Source of the DNA: Podospora comata
Taxonomy: Eukaryota > Ascomycota > Sordariomycetes > Sordariales > Podosporaceae
NCBI GenBank assembly: GCA_017354895.1
Contig: CP071493.1
Span: 2,046,001-2,110,000, forward strand
DNA: 64,000 nucleotides
Reading direction: 5' to 3'
The position numbers and the translations under genes were made by a program. Below, in pieces: positions 54,297 to 64,000 of the stretch (the stretch's first letter is position 1; every line of letters begins with the position of its first letter). The notes below the pieces were generated by a model that was not told where the DNA came from, did not search any database, and saw only the letters and a list, made by a program, of their open reading frames with translations.

Positions 54297-56260
54297 TCAT
54301 ACTATACCCCCCCCCCCTCTCCTCGCCACCGATCCCACCTTCTCTCCCCTGTAATCCCTATCCCTATCCTCCCGTTGACTCATCCTCGTCATCCTCGTCC
54401 CCCTTGGGCTCTCAGGCAAGTCGTATTCATCCTCATCGCTATCCTCCTCCTCGTCCTCATCATCATCAGCATGATCCGACCTTCTCCGTGGCGGTGGTGT
54501 CCTCCCCACATTCACACCACCAAACGTCCCCCCCGGCTGTGGACACCTCGGGTGCTTCTCCACCTTGACCGACCTGGTAACCTGTATCGACAACCTCAGG
54601 TGACCCCGTGGAGGTGCTCGTAAACTTCCTGAACCAGGTGACCTCCCTCCACTCGTGGTATCCAACGGAGAGATGTCATCATCATCCTCGTTATGGTGAT
54701 CAGTCGTATTCAACGGATGCAACGATGACCCCCCTCTCGCACCAGCAGAAACACTGCACGTCTGCTGTGATTCCAAATCCCCATGCATGACCGGCCTGTT
54801 AAGTTTGTAGTCTGCCAGCCCGTTGTTGTTGTTGTTCACCAACGGTAGTCCGCCTTCGTGTTCTTCCACTTGCCGGAGGAGGCTCCCTTTGCGCTTGGAG
54901 GAGGTTTTGTCTGATGTTTCGCTTAGCCTTCTGCTTCCTCTTCGGCCTAGTTGAGCAGCGAGGCCGATGAAGGACTGGCGGGAGTCACGGCGGATGGGGT
55001 GGCCGGTGATGGGGTCGATCCATTGGAGGCTGCTGTTTTCTCTTTGGGTCTTGCTGCCCGAGTTGGGGGAGAGGAGCCGGGGAAAGAGGCGTTGGATGAG
55101 GGGTTTGAGGGTCATGAGGCAGGCGCAGCAGATGGCGGCGGAGACCTCGACCGAGGTCCAGTAGATCATCTGGGCCGAGGTGTAGGTTGCGTCGTAGCCG
55201 GCTTTTTTGACGATGTCGATAAGGTAGACTAGGCGGATGATGGAGACGATGCAGACGCTGGGATAATGAGTTAGGAACATAAAGATACCCATGTATGTGG
55301 TGGAGGACTTACAAAAACCCCAAAGCAAACACCCCAACAAGAGCGTACTTTTGGCGTCTCGGCAGTTTCAAAGCTGAAAGCACTGGCATCTGGTTTCTTT
55401 CTGTCAGTCCTTCTTCTACTCATCCATCCTAGCAATAACCTCAAACAGATCATCAGGCCAGGCAACAAAAAAAGAAACATACCGGCAAAGCCATAATCAC
55501 CAAATCACTAACAATATGCAAAGCCGCATTCGCCCACCAAATGTTCCCCGGCTGGCAATACACCTCCTGCGTAAAAAACAAACCCCAATTCCAGAACGCC
55601 TCAAGCGGGATACAAGCCGTGCAGACCGAAACAACAAGCCAGATCCCAATAAGCACCACGAGAACAAGCACAATCTGAATCGCCCGCTTCGCCCAGCTGT
55701 AGGTAAAGATGCGTCGATACAGCAAAAGTATCGAAATCCTTGAGAATGTGAGACTCAAATTGTAAAACAGAATCCCATACCAAGCCGCCCTTTCCAGCGC
55801 CGACATCTGCATCCAGTCCGCCTCCCAGGCGTGTCTCCCAGCCCCTCGAGCCATTTCTAGATTTGCTGTCAGTAATCACAATCTCGATATCAGAAACCGT
55901 GCGGCAAGACCTACGCTCAAGAGAACTAGCCATCACACCAGCGGCAAACACCAACGCCGGAATGATACACCAATCCGACGCCCCCAGCACATTGTTGAGT
56001 CTACCCCTCGTGTAAAACCTCACCACCACGAACCCAAGCGCGATGAGCCATGTTATCACCGCGCAAGCCACGATATCGGCTTGCAGCGATCGCCCAGCAT
56101 CAGTCGGGATTGGCCCCCAAGGTAGAAACGTCTCGTTGGTTCCCACTGTGAAGTTTGTCCCGTTTGTTGGGAATGTGAGGTTGAAATCTGTTGGCGGTGG
56201 TGGTGGTGGTGGTCCCTCGAAGGGAGGGATGCCAGTGCTGGCCAGAGGGTCGGGTCCCAT
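54297..56260 (-). CDS. SAT4/rhodopsin-domain integral membrane protein
   Basis: Exons 56260-55915, 55865-55483, 55389-55313 and 55257-54297 encode 588 residues; introns are 49, 93 and 55 bases. A short N-terminal ectodomain with a PPPPPPP run and NGT glycosylation-type sites is followed by seven membrane helices (to about residue 330). Family landmarks: RFYTRGRLNNVLGASDWCI, the YNLSLTFSRISILLLYRRIF helix pair, CIPLEAFWNW, the CQPG loop, ALPMPVLSALKLPRRQKYAL and YTSAQMIYWTSVEVSAAICCACL. A disordered cytosolic tail of about 250 residues has an acidic DDDEDEEEDSDEDEYD run. Fungal proteins of this class are receptor-like plasma-membrane proteins, some carrying a CFEM domain, which is absent here. 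Ligand and signalling partner are unknown. Confidence 0.9.
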
Positions 56261-56991
56261 TTCTGCGTCCCGGCTCTTGCAACCTAGGTACCTTGGGTAT
56301 GTTTTGACGTTGGCGGTGTGGATTCTTGATGTCGATGGGGGTAGGAAACCATGCCCCGCCCATCAACCCGAAAGAGGAGAAAAGAGAAGAATGTGGGAAT
56401 AGCCCGATGGGGCTCACCAAGAAAAGATATATCTCCAGCCAGCTTCTTGATGTCTGGAAAAAGCACAGCCTTTCCCCGCAACTCGTTACCAGCCAAAATT
56501 TGAGGGAAAACGGGCGAAAAAAGGGGCCCGATGTGACTGTTCATCAACCGGCGGCGGCAGCAGTAGAATCAGGATCGGCAGTGCTGAGCTTTTCAGTCGA
56601 CTCTTTTTCGCCTTGCAGGGTTGCAACCCGAACTATCGAAAACTCTGGGGAAGCGGAAAACGGTTTCTTGGTTCCTGTCTGGGGGTGCAAGCAACATCAA
56701 ATAAGTAATGTCTAGCTCGGAACGTTTGGAAATGAGTAATGGCCGCAAAGGGAATAATCGTTGGAAAGAAATCAGGGCACGTACTCGTGTTTGATGTTGG
56801 GTGCCATTGTTTATGCCTTCCAACCGTGACAACGCTCTCTCTTCGCACTCGCAAGCTAGGGCATTGTAGAGAGAAAGGGGGATGGCGAGGTTAGTTAGTC
56901 CTTGCAAACTTCCACTTTGCCGGCCGGTATGTTCCCGGACGAGGTTGCTTCAGAGGGTGGCACTTCGGAACTTGTAAGATTTGAGTCCCTG

Positions 56992-57591
56992 TTAGGCCAT
57001 GATTGCTTCTGGGTGGATAATGCGGGGAGTCCTGGCCCAGTCATAGGGTACTGGCGGTATAAAAGGCAACGTGCGCTCAACTGTCGAGTACAAGGAAACA
57101 TTGGTTCTTGCTCCGCTCCGCCGAATGGGTTGACGTACATTTGGTTCGTTGGAAAGCGTGCCCAAGCGCTGAGTGACACTTTTGAGCTTTGGTAGACAGG
57201 ACGAGGATGGTGGAGATTGAAACATTTCCAGATCCATATTGAAGATAATTTTACCGTTAAGCAAGTAGCGATCTTCGACTCCAAGGTCTGCCTGAAAATA
57301 GTTCCTTGTCATTAATGGCCAGCTCCGGCAGACTTCCTGCTCATCAGGCCTCGTCATCTTCATCAACGAAAAACATGCTGAAGAGCGGTCATGTGCCAAA
57401 TCCTCCGCGAGGCCGACAGCGCTCAGGTCAATCCCAGACCCCAGAAGTGAATGCAACACTGGTGCTGGCCACCATACCCGACTTGACCCAGCGCTAAGCT
57501 TGATCGAGAACCTCGCCAACACCCTCCGACCTCCCGCATTCAAACAAGAACCATGGTGGTACTCCCTATTTCTACCGCCGGAATTCCGCAT
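56992..57591 (-). CDS. Uncertain hypothetical protein
   Basis: A 199-residue frame from the ATG at 57591 is longer than its neighbours in a region that is not especially GC-rich. The middle part (RPDEQEVCRSWPLMTRNYFQ, then EDRYLLNGKIIFNMDLEMFQ) has a plausible protein composition. There is no recognised domain, signal peptide or conserved motif, and the start context is unremarkable. It may be a lineage-specific gene or a chance frame. Confidence 0.2.
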   Translation of the reverse strand: MRNSGGRNREYHHGSCLNAGGRRVLARFSIKLSAGSSRVWWPAPVLHSLLGSGIDLSAVGLAEDLAHDRSSACFSLMKMTRPDEQEVCRSWPLMTRNYFQADLGVEDRYLLNGKIIFNMDLEMFQSPPSSSCLPKLKSVTQRLGTLSNEPNVRQPIRRSGARTNVSLYSTVERTLPFIPPVPYDWARTPRIIHPEAIMA

Positions 57592-57647
57592 TTGGACCAA
57601 GTTTTGCTGTCAAACATGTCAAAAGGAGGGCTGGTACCGGTAGTTGA

Positions 57648-57670
57648 ATGGATGGATGGATGGATGGATG
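57648..57670. repeat. ATGG microsatellite
   Basis: Five perfect ATGG units followed by ATG form a 23-base simple repeat. Confidence 0.95.
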
Positions 57671-58300
57671 TGGCCGAGTGTGAATCATGCAATGCAAAGC
57701 AGTGGCGTATTGCCGAAAGGATTTTGACATTTTCTGGGGAAGAGGTGGGACATGATTGGTTTCTGGTTTATGAGATGCGGCTACAGGAAGCCAAGAGATC
57801 TATCTCTCTAGATACATAGGCCGGAAACGTGACACAGATTGCTTCATTTGAATTGACCTGGTCGAAGGCAGGACACAAGAGGGAGAACAGACTTCCACGC
57901 ATAAAATGATGGTCACTGGCTCCCCGGAGGTGTGTGACACAGCATTCATGATTGGGCTTCTTTTATATTGTATTGCCGCCCTAGATATTGCACCCCATCT
58001 TGGCCAATATCAGGCTGCGAGGCCCGCAAGTCCGGATTTTAGAACATTCCGCCAATAGGTATATCACATGAAAGTCACCACAAAGCAATTTCTTAAAGCA
58101 AATTCAAAACAATCTATTGCAGCAAAACTACCACTGGTATCTATCCCAAATCACAACCCAACTCCAATGCTCCAATGCAATGCAGTTTACTAGTGATTAT
58201 CGTCCTAAAGCCCATCCGAGAGGTAAAAATACCGAAATCAACAAAAGCCATAGCTGAGATTGGAGTTGCCAACCCAGCAGGAGTACTGATCATATGTGAC

Positions 58301-60116
58301 CTAAGGGTTGCTGACGTAGCTTCTCGCCTGTCTGAGGTCCTCCATATCGTGGTGCTCTCTCGCGTTCGCCTTTTCCACATCCGAGTCCATGTGGTCGTCG
58401 TCACCACCAAAAGCATACTTGCTGCGCGCTCTGATCCTCGCGCCGTATCTCCAGAACAGAAACGGAATGGCACAGCAGGCAAGAGCCAAGAAGGCCAGGA
58501 AAGTACTGGCCCATTGATCACCCATCCTGTCATACATTTGCTCGGTGAAAAGCACGACACCAGCGCCCCAGAAAGATCGAATAAACGTCTTGGCAGCAAG
58601 TGCTGAAGCGGCCTGGTGCTGATAAGAGTCGACAAGATAGTTGTTGGCCGCGTTGTACAGGAAGATGAAGCCAAAACCAACGGGAAGACCAGCAAGGCAA
58701 GGGCCAACCCAGGTCAGATGTGGGTATGAAGACCAAGCAAAGATGAACATGCCGATGGGGATGAACCAGCAGCTCAGCATCATTGGAATCAACCGAACCT
58801 CGGCAGGTGGCTTTCCGCCGTGCTTAGCCACCAAAGTGAGATAGTGCTTGTTGACCCACGGGGAGCACGCGGCCGAGAGCACGACGCCGACAGCAATGGG
58901 AATAAACATCAAGCCAGTAATACCAGATGAGTACCCCTTCCTGACCTCGAAAATAATGGGGTATGCGACGAAGAACATGTACAGAAGGCCATAGAGAACC
59001 GACATGTACAGACTGATGAGGAGAACGATGAGCTCGCGGAAGAGAAGCTGGAATGGACGAATCATGAAGACACCCATGCGCTCTTTGAAGGGTCTTGGGT
59101 CGAGCTCAGCCTCGGTGACATGGCCATTGTCGCCTGTCTCCTTGCGAAGTCTCTTGGCTTTGGCGGCAAGGATGGTTGGTGCGTAAGTCTCGGGAACGGT
59201 GAACGTGATGAGGACCCAGACAACGAAAGAGAAGATGAGCTGGATCCAATAGAGCCATCTCCAGCCAGCAGCATCAGACAAGAAACCGCCGATCAATGGA
59301 CCAACTGTTCATTGTTAGCTTTGTGGTCAGACTGGAGAAAACTGGGGGATCCTTACTTGCGGGGCCAATAAAGGGGGCGGCGGAGAAAGCAGCCATGGGA
59401 ACACCTCGCTCCTCGTTCCTCCAGAGATCTGCGAGGGTGCCGCCTACCAATGTCATGGGCGCAGAAAATGCAATGCCATCGATAGTTCTGCAAACAATGA
59501 GGGTCCCGATGTTCTTGGAGACAGCGCATGGGATGATGAAGATGACGGCCAGCAATAGAGTTGAGCCATATATGATTCGTCTCCCGAAGACTTCAGAAAG
59601 AGGAGCAAAAATCATAGGACCTGGGCGTCACAATATCAGAACACATACTGCCAAACCAAGACATTACAATGCTGTTGACTTACCAACACCAAAACCAACA
59701 ACGAATACCGAGATGGGAACAAGCGCAGCCTCATGGCTGACTCCAAATGACTCCTGAACGCCACCAACATCTGAAGTGACAACACTGGAACAAAAAGCGA
59801 CAACGAAGCATGTAACTGCCACAACCATGGTGATGTACCACTTGTACGCCTTTGACCAGTTTTTCGGGTCATCGGGATCTCCTGGAGCGAAGGTGACCAG
59901 TTTGTACTCGTGACGTGTATCTGCTGCCCCAGCTAGTTTTCCGTGCTTCTCGGCCGGTGCTGGAACTTGTGGTCTTGTCTCGGGGGAACGATCAGCTGAA
60001 CTCCGTGCAGAGGCGGCATTGGGTTCCGGTGGGATGATGGAAGCATAGTGAGCATTGTCGTCGCTGTCGTATGGGTATGGGGGTACTTGGCCCGTGGCGG
60101 ATGTCGGTGCTGCCAT
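58301..60116 (-). CDS. MFS transporter, DHA1 drug/polyamine-exporter type
   Basis: Exons 60116-59684, 59620-59357 and 59304-58301 encode 566 residues; introns are 63 and 52 bases, the second with a GCTAAC branch. After a polar N-terminus of about 90 residues (ending [14 protein letters not shown], the usual lead-in for this subfamily) come 12 membrane helices. Landmarks: the motif-A loop [20 protein letters not shown], the [12 protein letters not shown] segment, [20 protein letters not shown], the [12 protein letters not shown] segment with VPETYAP, a central loop with [12 protein letters not shown], and [19 protein letters not shown] in the C-half. This is the layout of the Flr1/polyamine-exporter branch of the drug:H+ antiporters. 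The acidic C-terminal tail is cytosolic. The exported compound is not predictable. No biosynthetic cluster adjoins it. Confidence 0.93.
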
Positions 60117-62432
60117 GTTGAAGAGCCTCTCCTCCTCTATTAATCGATATATTGATGCTGGATCCCGACTGCGAAGTTGATGATGAATGAGCGACCTGCG
60201 GTGTCGTATTACAGGGAGCGAATGATAAACGAATGTGATCCAAACATCCCACTCGAAACCTGGCTGTGTACTATTCTGGAACGATATCTGAATCCGTCAC
60301 GGCGGCTCCAGAGACTTATATCTTCGAAATGGGAGTGCCCGTGGCGGTCTTTGCTCGGGAGCGTTCGGTGGTTCACCTGCACAAAGCTGCCATTCCCTGT
60401 GCCGATCATGGACGAACGCCATTCGCGATACCAAACATCGCGGCCGTCGTCCCTTGAGCCGCATGGGTCTTGGATAGCATGAGGAAGATGTAACCAATGC
60501 GGGTGTCCAGATAACTGGGGCCTGGAACGTTGTCACTCATTCTTTCTGCCCTAGGGGTGGCAACAATGGAGCCATGAAACAGCATCAGGGATCCCCTCGC
60601 TCACAGCTCACGCAGGTCAGGGCCGAGCCGATAGCGATTGTCAGGAGCGTAAATGACGATGCCAAGGCACGTGGGATCATACATCGCTGTTCCTGGAATT
60701 GACGGGAAATAAGTGGGCGGAGGCTTGTGTTGATTGGCGGTGATCTTCGGCATCGCGCGGTCACCATAACCGCGAGGACATTCGCGCCCCATCATAAGAT
60801 AAATACAGCTGTGAGGTCGGGCGCCGACGTCGACGTCCCGGCTGCCATCGGTTACAATAAGATGATGCCAGTGAAAAATTTTCCAGCCTGTTGAGATGGT
60901 CCTGGAGGTGCTGTCTCGTCACCGCCATTTGAGATAGTTCTGTAGAAATGTCATGTCAATCTCACAAGTAGTTCAGACGTCAAGGAGGATGGGATGGCAG
61001 ATCCGATCTGCAATGGCATCTTTTCGTTCGATATCGAAACTGCCTGAAGCATGCTCAACTCGAGTTTGTCCAATATCGTCCAGCAGTTCAAGATGTGAAA
61101 CTATCGCCACGCCCGCTCTCCGGTCGGTCGGGATGTTCGGAAGGTGACACAAGCGGCTGTACTCGGAGCCACGAGGGGTGGAGAATGACTCGTGAGGTTT
61201 TCTGCATGGAAGTTGCGGGTCATGGCATCTTTGGAAACAGCGCGAAGTTGCTAGTCTTTCAGAAAGCAAGAGAAAATAGCGGGCTGGAGGATGGATGTCC
61301 GGCTGTTGAGTGAGAGAGGTGCTCATTGTAGGGGGTCGGCCAATTCTTCTTGTGTTTGGGGGTGTGAAGGAAGATGGGGTGACGGGGTGTGAAATTCTTT
61401 GGTGCTCGCTTAAGAAAACAAGCTTTCCAAAAGCTTGGCTCTGCTCCCGTCCCGGCGACACAACCTTGCCCACGGCCACCGGCTCGACCCACTCTCATCC
61501 AAACTGCAAAACCTACGGAGACGGAGTAGTAAGTACAGTAAGAATTCTCAGTTCTCAACGAACTTGAGCTGTCATCAAATAACTGACTAGGTACCTCGAA
61601 ATCAGCATGCCAGTGACAGTCCCTCATGGCCAGGTTTAAGGCGGAAATGAAGACCACATTTGGCATGTAGAACATTCTTGAGGGACTGAGACGCAAGATA
61701 AATCACCAGCTATCTATAAGCCATCTCGCCGAGAGATAGGATGAATTATATTGATCCAGCCCCTTCTTAAACACTGCAATTCCCCGACTCATAAGTCGTC
61801 GGAAGAACTATTTCCACTGCTGGTGATGGATGCCAGGTACCCCTCCTGAGTTTTGCGGTTATGTCGTTCAAAGGTGATACCTGGAAATGCATTGATTTAT
61901 TTGAGGTTGACCATCTGCCGCAGCTTATTCGTCTGTGCGACTGTGGCAGCAAGTTGATATTGTGTCTTCCACTATCTGCAAGTTGTTTGGTCACTAAACC
62001 CTCAGGGACTGTAGTGGGAACACATTATACAAGCAGAGCCCAAGGCGACTGTGATTGATGAACAATCGGTGACAAAAGCAAACGAGACTAGGTATGATGG
62101 GGACAAGAACATGAGGTTGCTGCGATTGATTTTGCAAACTCGTATGGACGTTTCAAACACGGTGAATTCGAATGAAAACAGCTGCCAATGCCCGCTCCAT
62201 GTTGGCAAAAGCCTAAGCAATGGGAAAAGATACGATCCGTCACACTTGGTGCATAGAAAAGGAATCTGGACCTATCTATTTGTCCTTCTAGTTTCTCTTC
62301 TCGCAATGGCTGTTTATAAGCTACTAAGCCCAGTTGTAATATCCTTCATCGAATATTAAAGGTATAAGAAGCCAGAACGTTGCCAATTATAAGACCAATC
62401 TACTTGCAGAGTCAGCACGTGACAAGCGAATA
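60117..62432. other. Gene-poor stretch with a possible gene fragment
   Basis: The left end holds the MFS promoter. No intact gene is supported. On the minus strand about 61150-60973 reads as a plausible C-terminal coding fragment (IPTDRRAGVAIVSHLELLDD, then GSFDIERKDAIADRICHPIL) ending at a stop near 60973; its family is not recognised. AT-rich sequence fills much of 61700-62430. Confidence 0.4.
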
Positions 62433-62506
62433 TCCTCTGTGGCGCAATTGGCTAGCGCGTCTGACTGTTAATCAGGAGGTTGGAAGTTCGAGCCTTCCCG
62501 GAGGAG
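62433..62506 (+). tRNA. tRNA-Asn (anticodon GTT)
   Basis: A 74-base cloverleaf folds without an intron. The acceptor stem pairs TCCTCTG (62433-62439) with CGGAGGA (62499-62505), with one T-G pair, and G62506 is the discriminator. The anticodon arm pairs TCTGA with TCAGG around the loop CTGTTAA, giving anticodon GTT. The T arm pairs GGAAG (62482-62486) with CTTCC around TTCGAGC. Internal A- and B-box promoter sequences (TGGCGCAATTGG and GTTCGAGCC) are in place. A T-run follows directly. Confidence 0.95.
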
Positions 62507-62509
62507 TTA

Positions 62510-62514
62510 TTTTT
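62510..62514 (+). terminator. RNA polymerase III terminator of the tRNA gene
   Basis: Five T residues lie four bases after the tRNA 3' end, the usual stop signal for RNA polymerase III. Confidence 0.8.
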
Positions 62515-63010
62515 GTTCCTCCTCCTAACCTGCCGCAAGGTCCTTCTAAAAACCACTGTCAGCTTTTATGACCATCCATCAAAGTGGTCAGCCAGTGTGA
62601 AGAGCATTGTGGGATGGCTCTGCTCTTTTCATAAAAGTTTGTTCTCAGCCGAGATCTTGCATGGAGGGAGCTTGGGCCCACAGCTGCAGATAAGGTTGAT
62701 GTGTGGTGGATCCGCACGTGACGATTGGCTGCAAATGCCGATGGCCTGTCGGGTTCTGGGCGCCGCATCCAATCCAGATTACGGTATTTCCAAAGTTTCA
62801 TTTCATCCTCCTTGCAACACCAGCTTTTTGCGCACCGGTTTCCCGATTTACCGCCGGTAAAGATCGATACGCAAACGCGGGCCACAGACCGTCCAGTTGT
62901 CCAAAACCAACCACAGTCTCAAGTCTGGCCAGCAGCGCCTTCGATCCCTGGTTCACAACCTGGCTTTAATGGGAAGACAGCCCGGCTGGAGCAGGCCGTA
63001 CGACGGAGAC

Positions 63011-64000
63011 ATGCCCCGTCACATCGATCAAGATGTCCACAGCGCCTTTGTGGAATTTCGCAATGGCAGTAAGTTGGGTCACCTTACCGTCGTCACTGTA
63101 TTGACAGTACCCGTACCCGTACCCACGCGCCACCGCCGCGTACACAACACATACATCACATACACCATGATACCTTACATGCTGCCCTCTGCTAACCTTG
63201 CCGTCATTGCGCTCCACACGTAGGCGAACCCAAGTGCATGTCGGTGCAATGCCTCTACTGCAACCAGACCCGCGCCAAAAACACCACGCGCCAGAAGCAG
63301 CACCTGCTCCAATGCGCCCCCTATCTCGCTGCCCACCCCGAGATAGCTCTCCAGGCCTCGGCCGCCGCAGACGAAGCCGCAGCTGCTGGCTCGTCGTCTG
63401 AACCACAACATGGCCACCCCGATGCCTCCCAATACCCGAACCCCAATCCCCCGACGGGTGAGCATACCAACCTCGGTTTCATGCCAAACCCACGCATAAA
63501 TGGCACCCCAAACCAGATGCCCGGCCATGGAGGACGTGCTTCGATAGGCGCGCCGGATGGTACACCGGCCGCGAAGCGCCAAAAGACGAAAAACTCCAAC
63601 CTTCCCGAGATACCCCTCCGCGAAGTCCACGCTGCCTTTGCCGAGTTTAAAGCCAAGGACGATGACAAGTGCATGTCTGCGCGCTGTTTACACTGCAACC
63701 AGGTCCGGGCGAAGAACACCTCCAGGCAGCGGGAGCATCTGATGGTGTGCCCCGGCTACCAGAGCGTGCTGAAGGAGAAGATCCCCGCGAACAACCTCCG
63801 TCACCAATTTGACGAGGATGATGTCGCCAGCTCACTGGCGCTGCCTACCCCGTCCCTGACACTTGACTTCCGGATGAGTATCCGGGTCAAGCCAAAGCTC
63901 AGCATCGGCACTGCCAACTTTGGCCGGGAAAGCTGGATTTCGTGCGTTGGCGGTCAGTGGGCTGGGAGGTTTGGTAAGGGCATCCTGCTGCCTGGCGGCC
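63011..64000 (+). CDS. Double BED-like zinc-finger protein fused to a DUF3237 domain (partial at right edge)
   Basis: Exon 1 (63011-63068) and exon 2 (63224 to the window end), joined across a 155-base intron, give at least 278 residues with no stop before the edge. Two similar modules, residues about 8-50 and 153-195, each start with a VHxAFxEF helix and carry C-x4-C-x2-C-x13-H-x3-C (C24, C29, C32, H46, C50; C169, C174, C177, H191, C195). Over the 28-residue cores 19 positions are identical. Their spacing resembles BED/C2HC fingers that bind DNA. A basic patch (AAKRQKTK, about 135-142) between them may be a nuclear signal. From about residue 229 a DUF3237 domain begins (LTLDFRMSIRVKPK, then NFGRESWISCVGGQWAG, then GKGILLPGG). 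An in-frame ATG at 62969 would add 14 residues; 63011 was preferred for its purine at -3. Function unknown. Confidence 0.8.

Larger units (their letters stand above)
56261..58300. other. Intergenic stretch between rhodopsin-domain and MFS genes
   Basis: The left part holds the promoter of the rhodopsin-domain gene and the right part the 3' end of the MFS gene. One uncertain minus-strand frame (56992-57591) and an ATGG microsatellite (57648-57670) are listed separately. Nothing else was recognised. Confidence 0.4.

Noticed and set aside
1-64000. Secondary-metabolite cluster
   Set aside because: Three transporters (APC, MATE, MFS) are present but no polyketide synthase, peptide synthetase, terpene synthase or pathway-specific regulator is seen.

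Overview
The window is nuclear DNA from a filamentous ascomycete, most likely a sordariomycete. The signs are genes split by short introns (about 50-110 bases) with GT..AG ends and CTRAC-like branch sites, and protein families typical of such fungi: SAT4-type rhodopsin-domain protein, CBM1 cellulase, ascomycete class II-type peroxidase, yapsin-like protease, formate/nitrite transporter, secreted DUF4360 protein. The species cannot be named from the sequence. No virus-like element, complete transposon, CRISPR array or rRNA was recognised.

Layout. 1-12 kb: a four-helix membrane protein (1988-2795), a GFA/CENP-V-type zinc enzyme behind four stress-element motifs (4414-5021), a small glycine-rich protein (6353-6628), a proline-rich ORF (7073-7462), a threefold intron/exon-like repeat (7516-7900) and an amino-acid/GABA-type permease with six exons (9481-11368). 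12-17 kb: a decayed RNA-recognition-motif gene with a 21-base inverted repeat, then a yapsin-like aspartic protease. 17.8-27 kb is a secreted-enzyme block: class II heme peroxidase, an atypical protein kinase with a long proline-rich tail, a CBM1-GH5 endoglucanase and a secreted type-B carboxylesterase. 27-38.7 kb is gene-poor: three orphan, mostly disordered or coiled-coil proteins, diverged duplications and a decayed CorA-like transporter gene.

38.7-64 kb: a secreted VWA-domain protein whose start codon is split by an intron, a MATE-family exporter, a coiled-coil protein with an unresolved frame change, a DUF4360 secreted protein, a formate/nitrite transporter, an SAT4 rhodopsin-domain receptor-like protein, an MFS drug/polyamine-type exporter, a tRNA-Asn(GTT), and a gene running off the right edge that joins two BED-like zinc fingers to a DUF3237 domain.

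How the genes relate: peroxidase, cellulase and esterase would all act outside the cell on plant material, and the permease, nitrite transporter, MATE and MFS proteins handle uptake and efflux. This reads as an ordinary saprotroph chromosome arm rather than one biosynthetic cluster. Exon joins below were made by hand by matching GT/AG sites, reading phase and family expectations; each join given keeps the frame open. Functions are family-level inferences; no database search was run.
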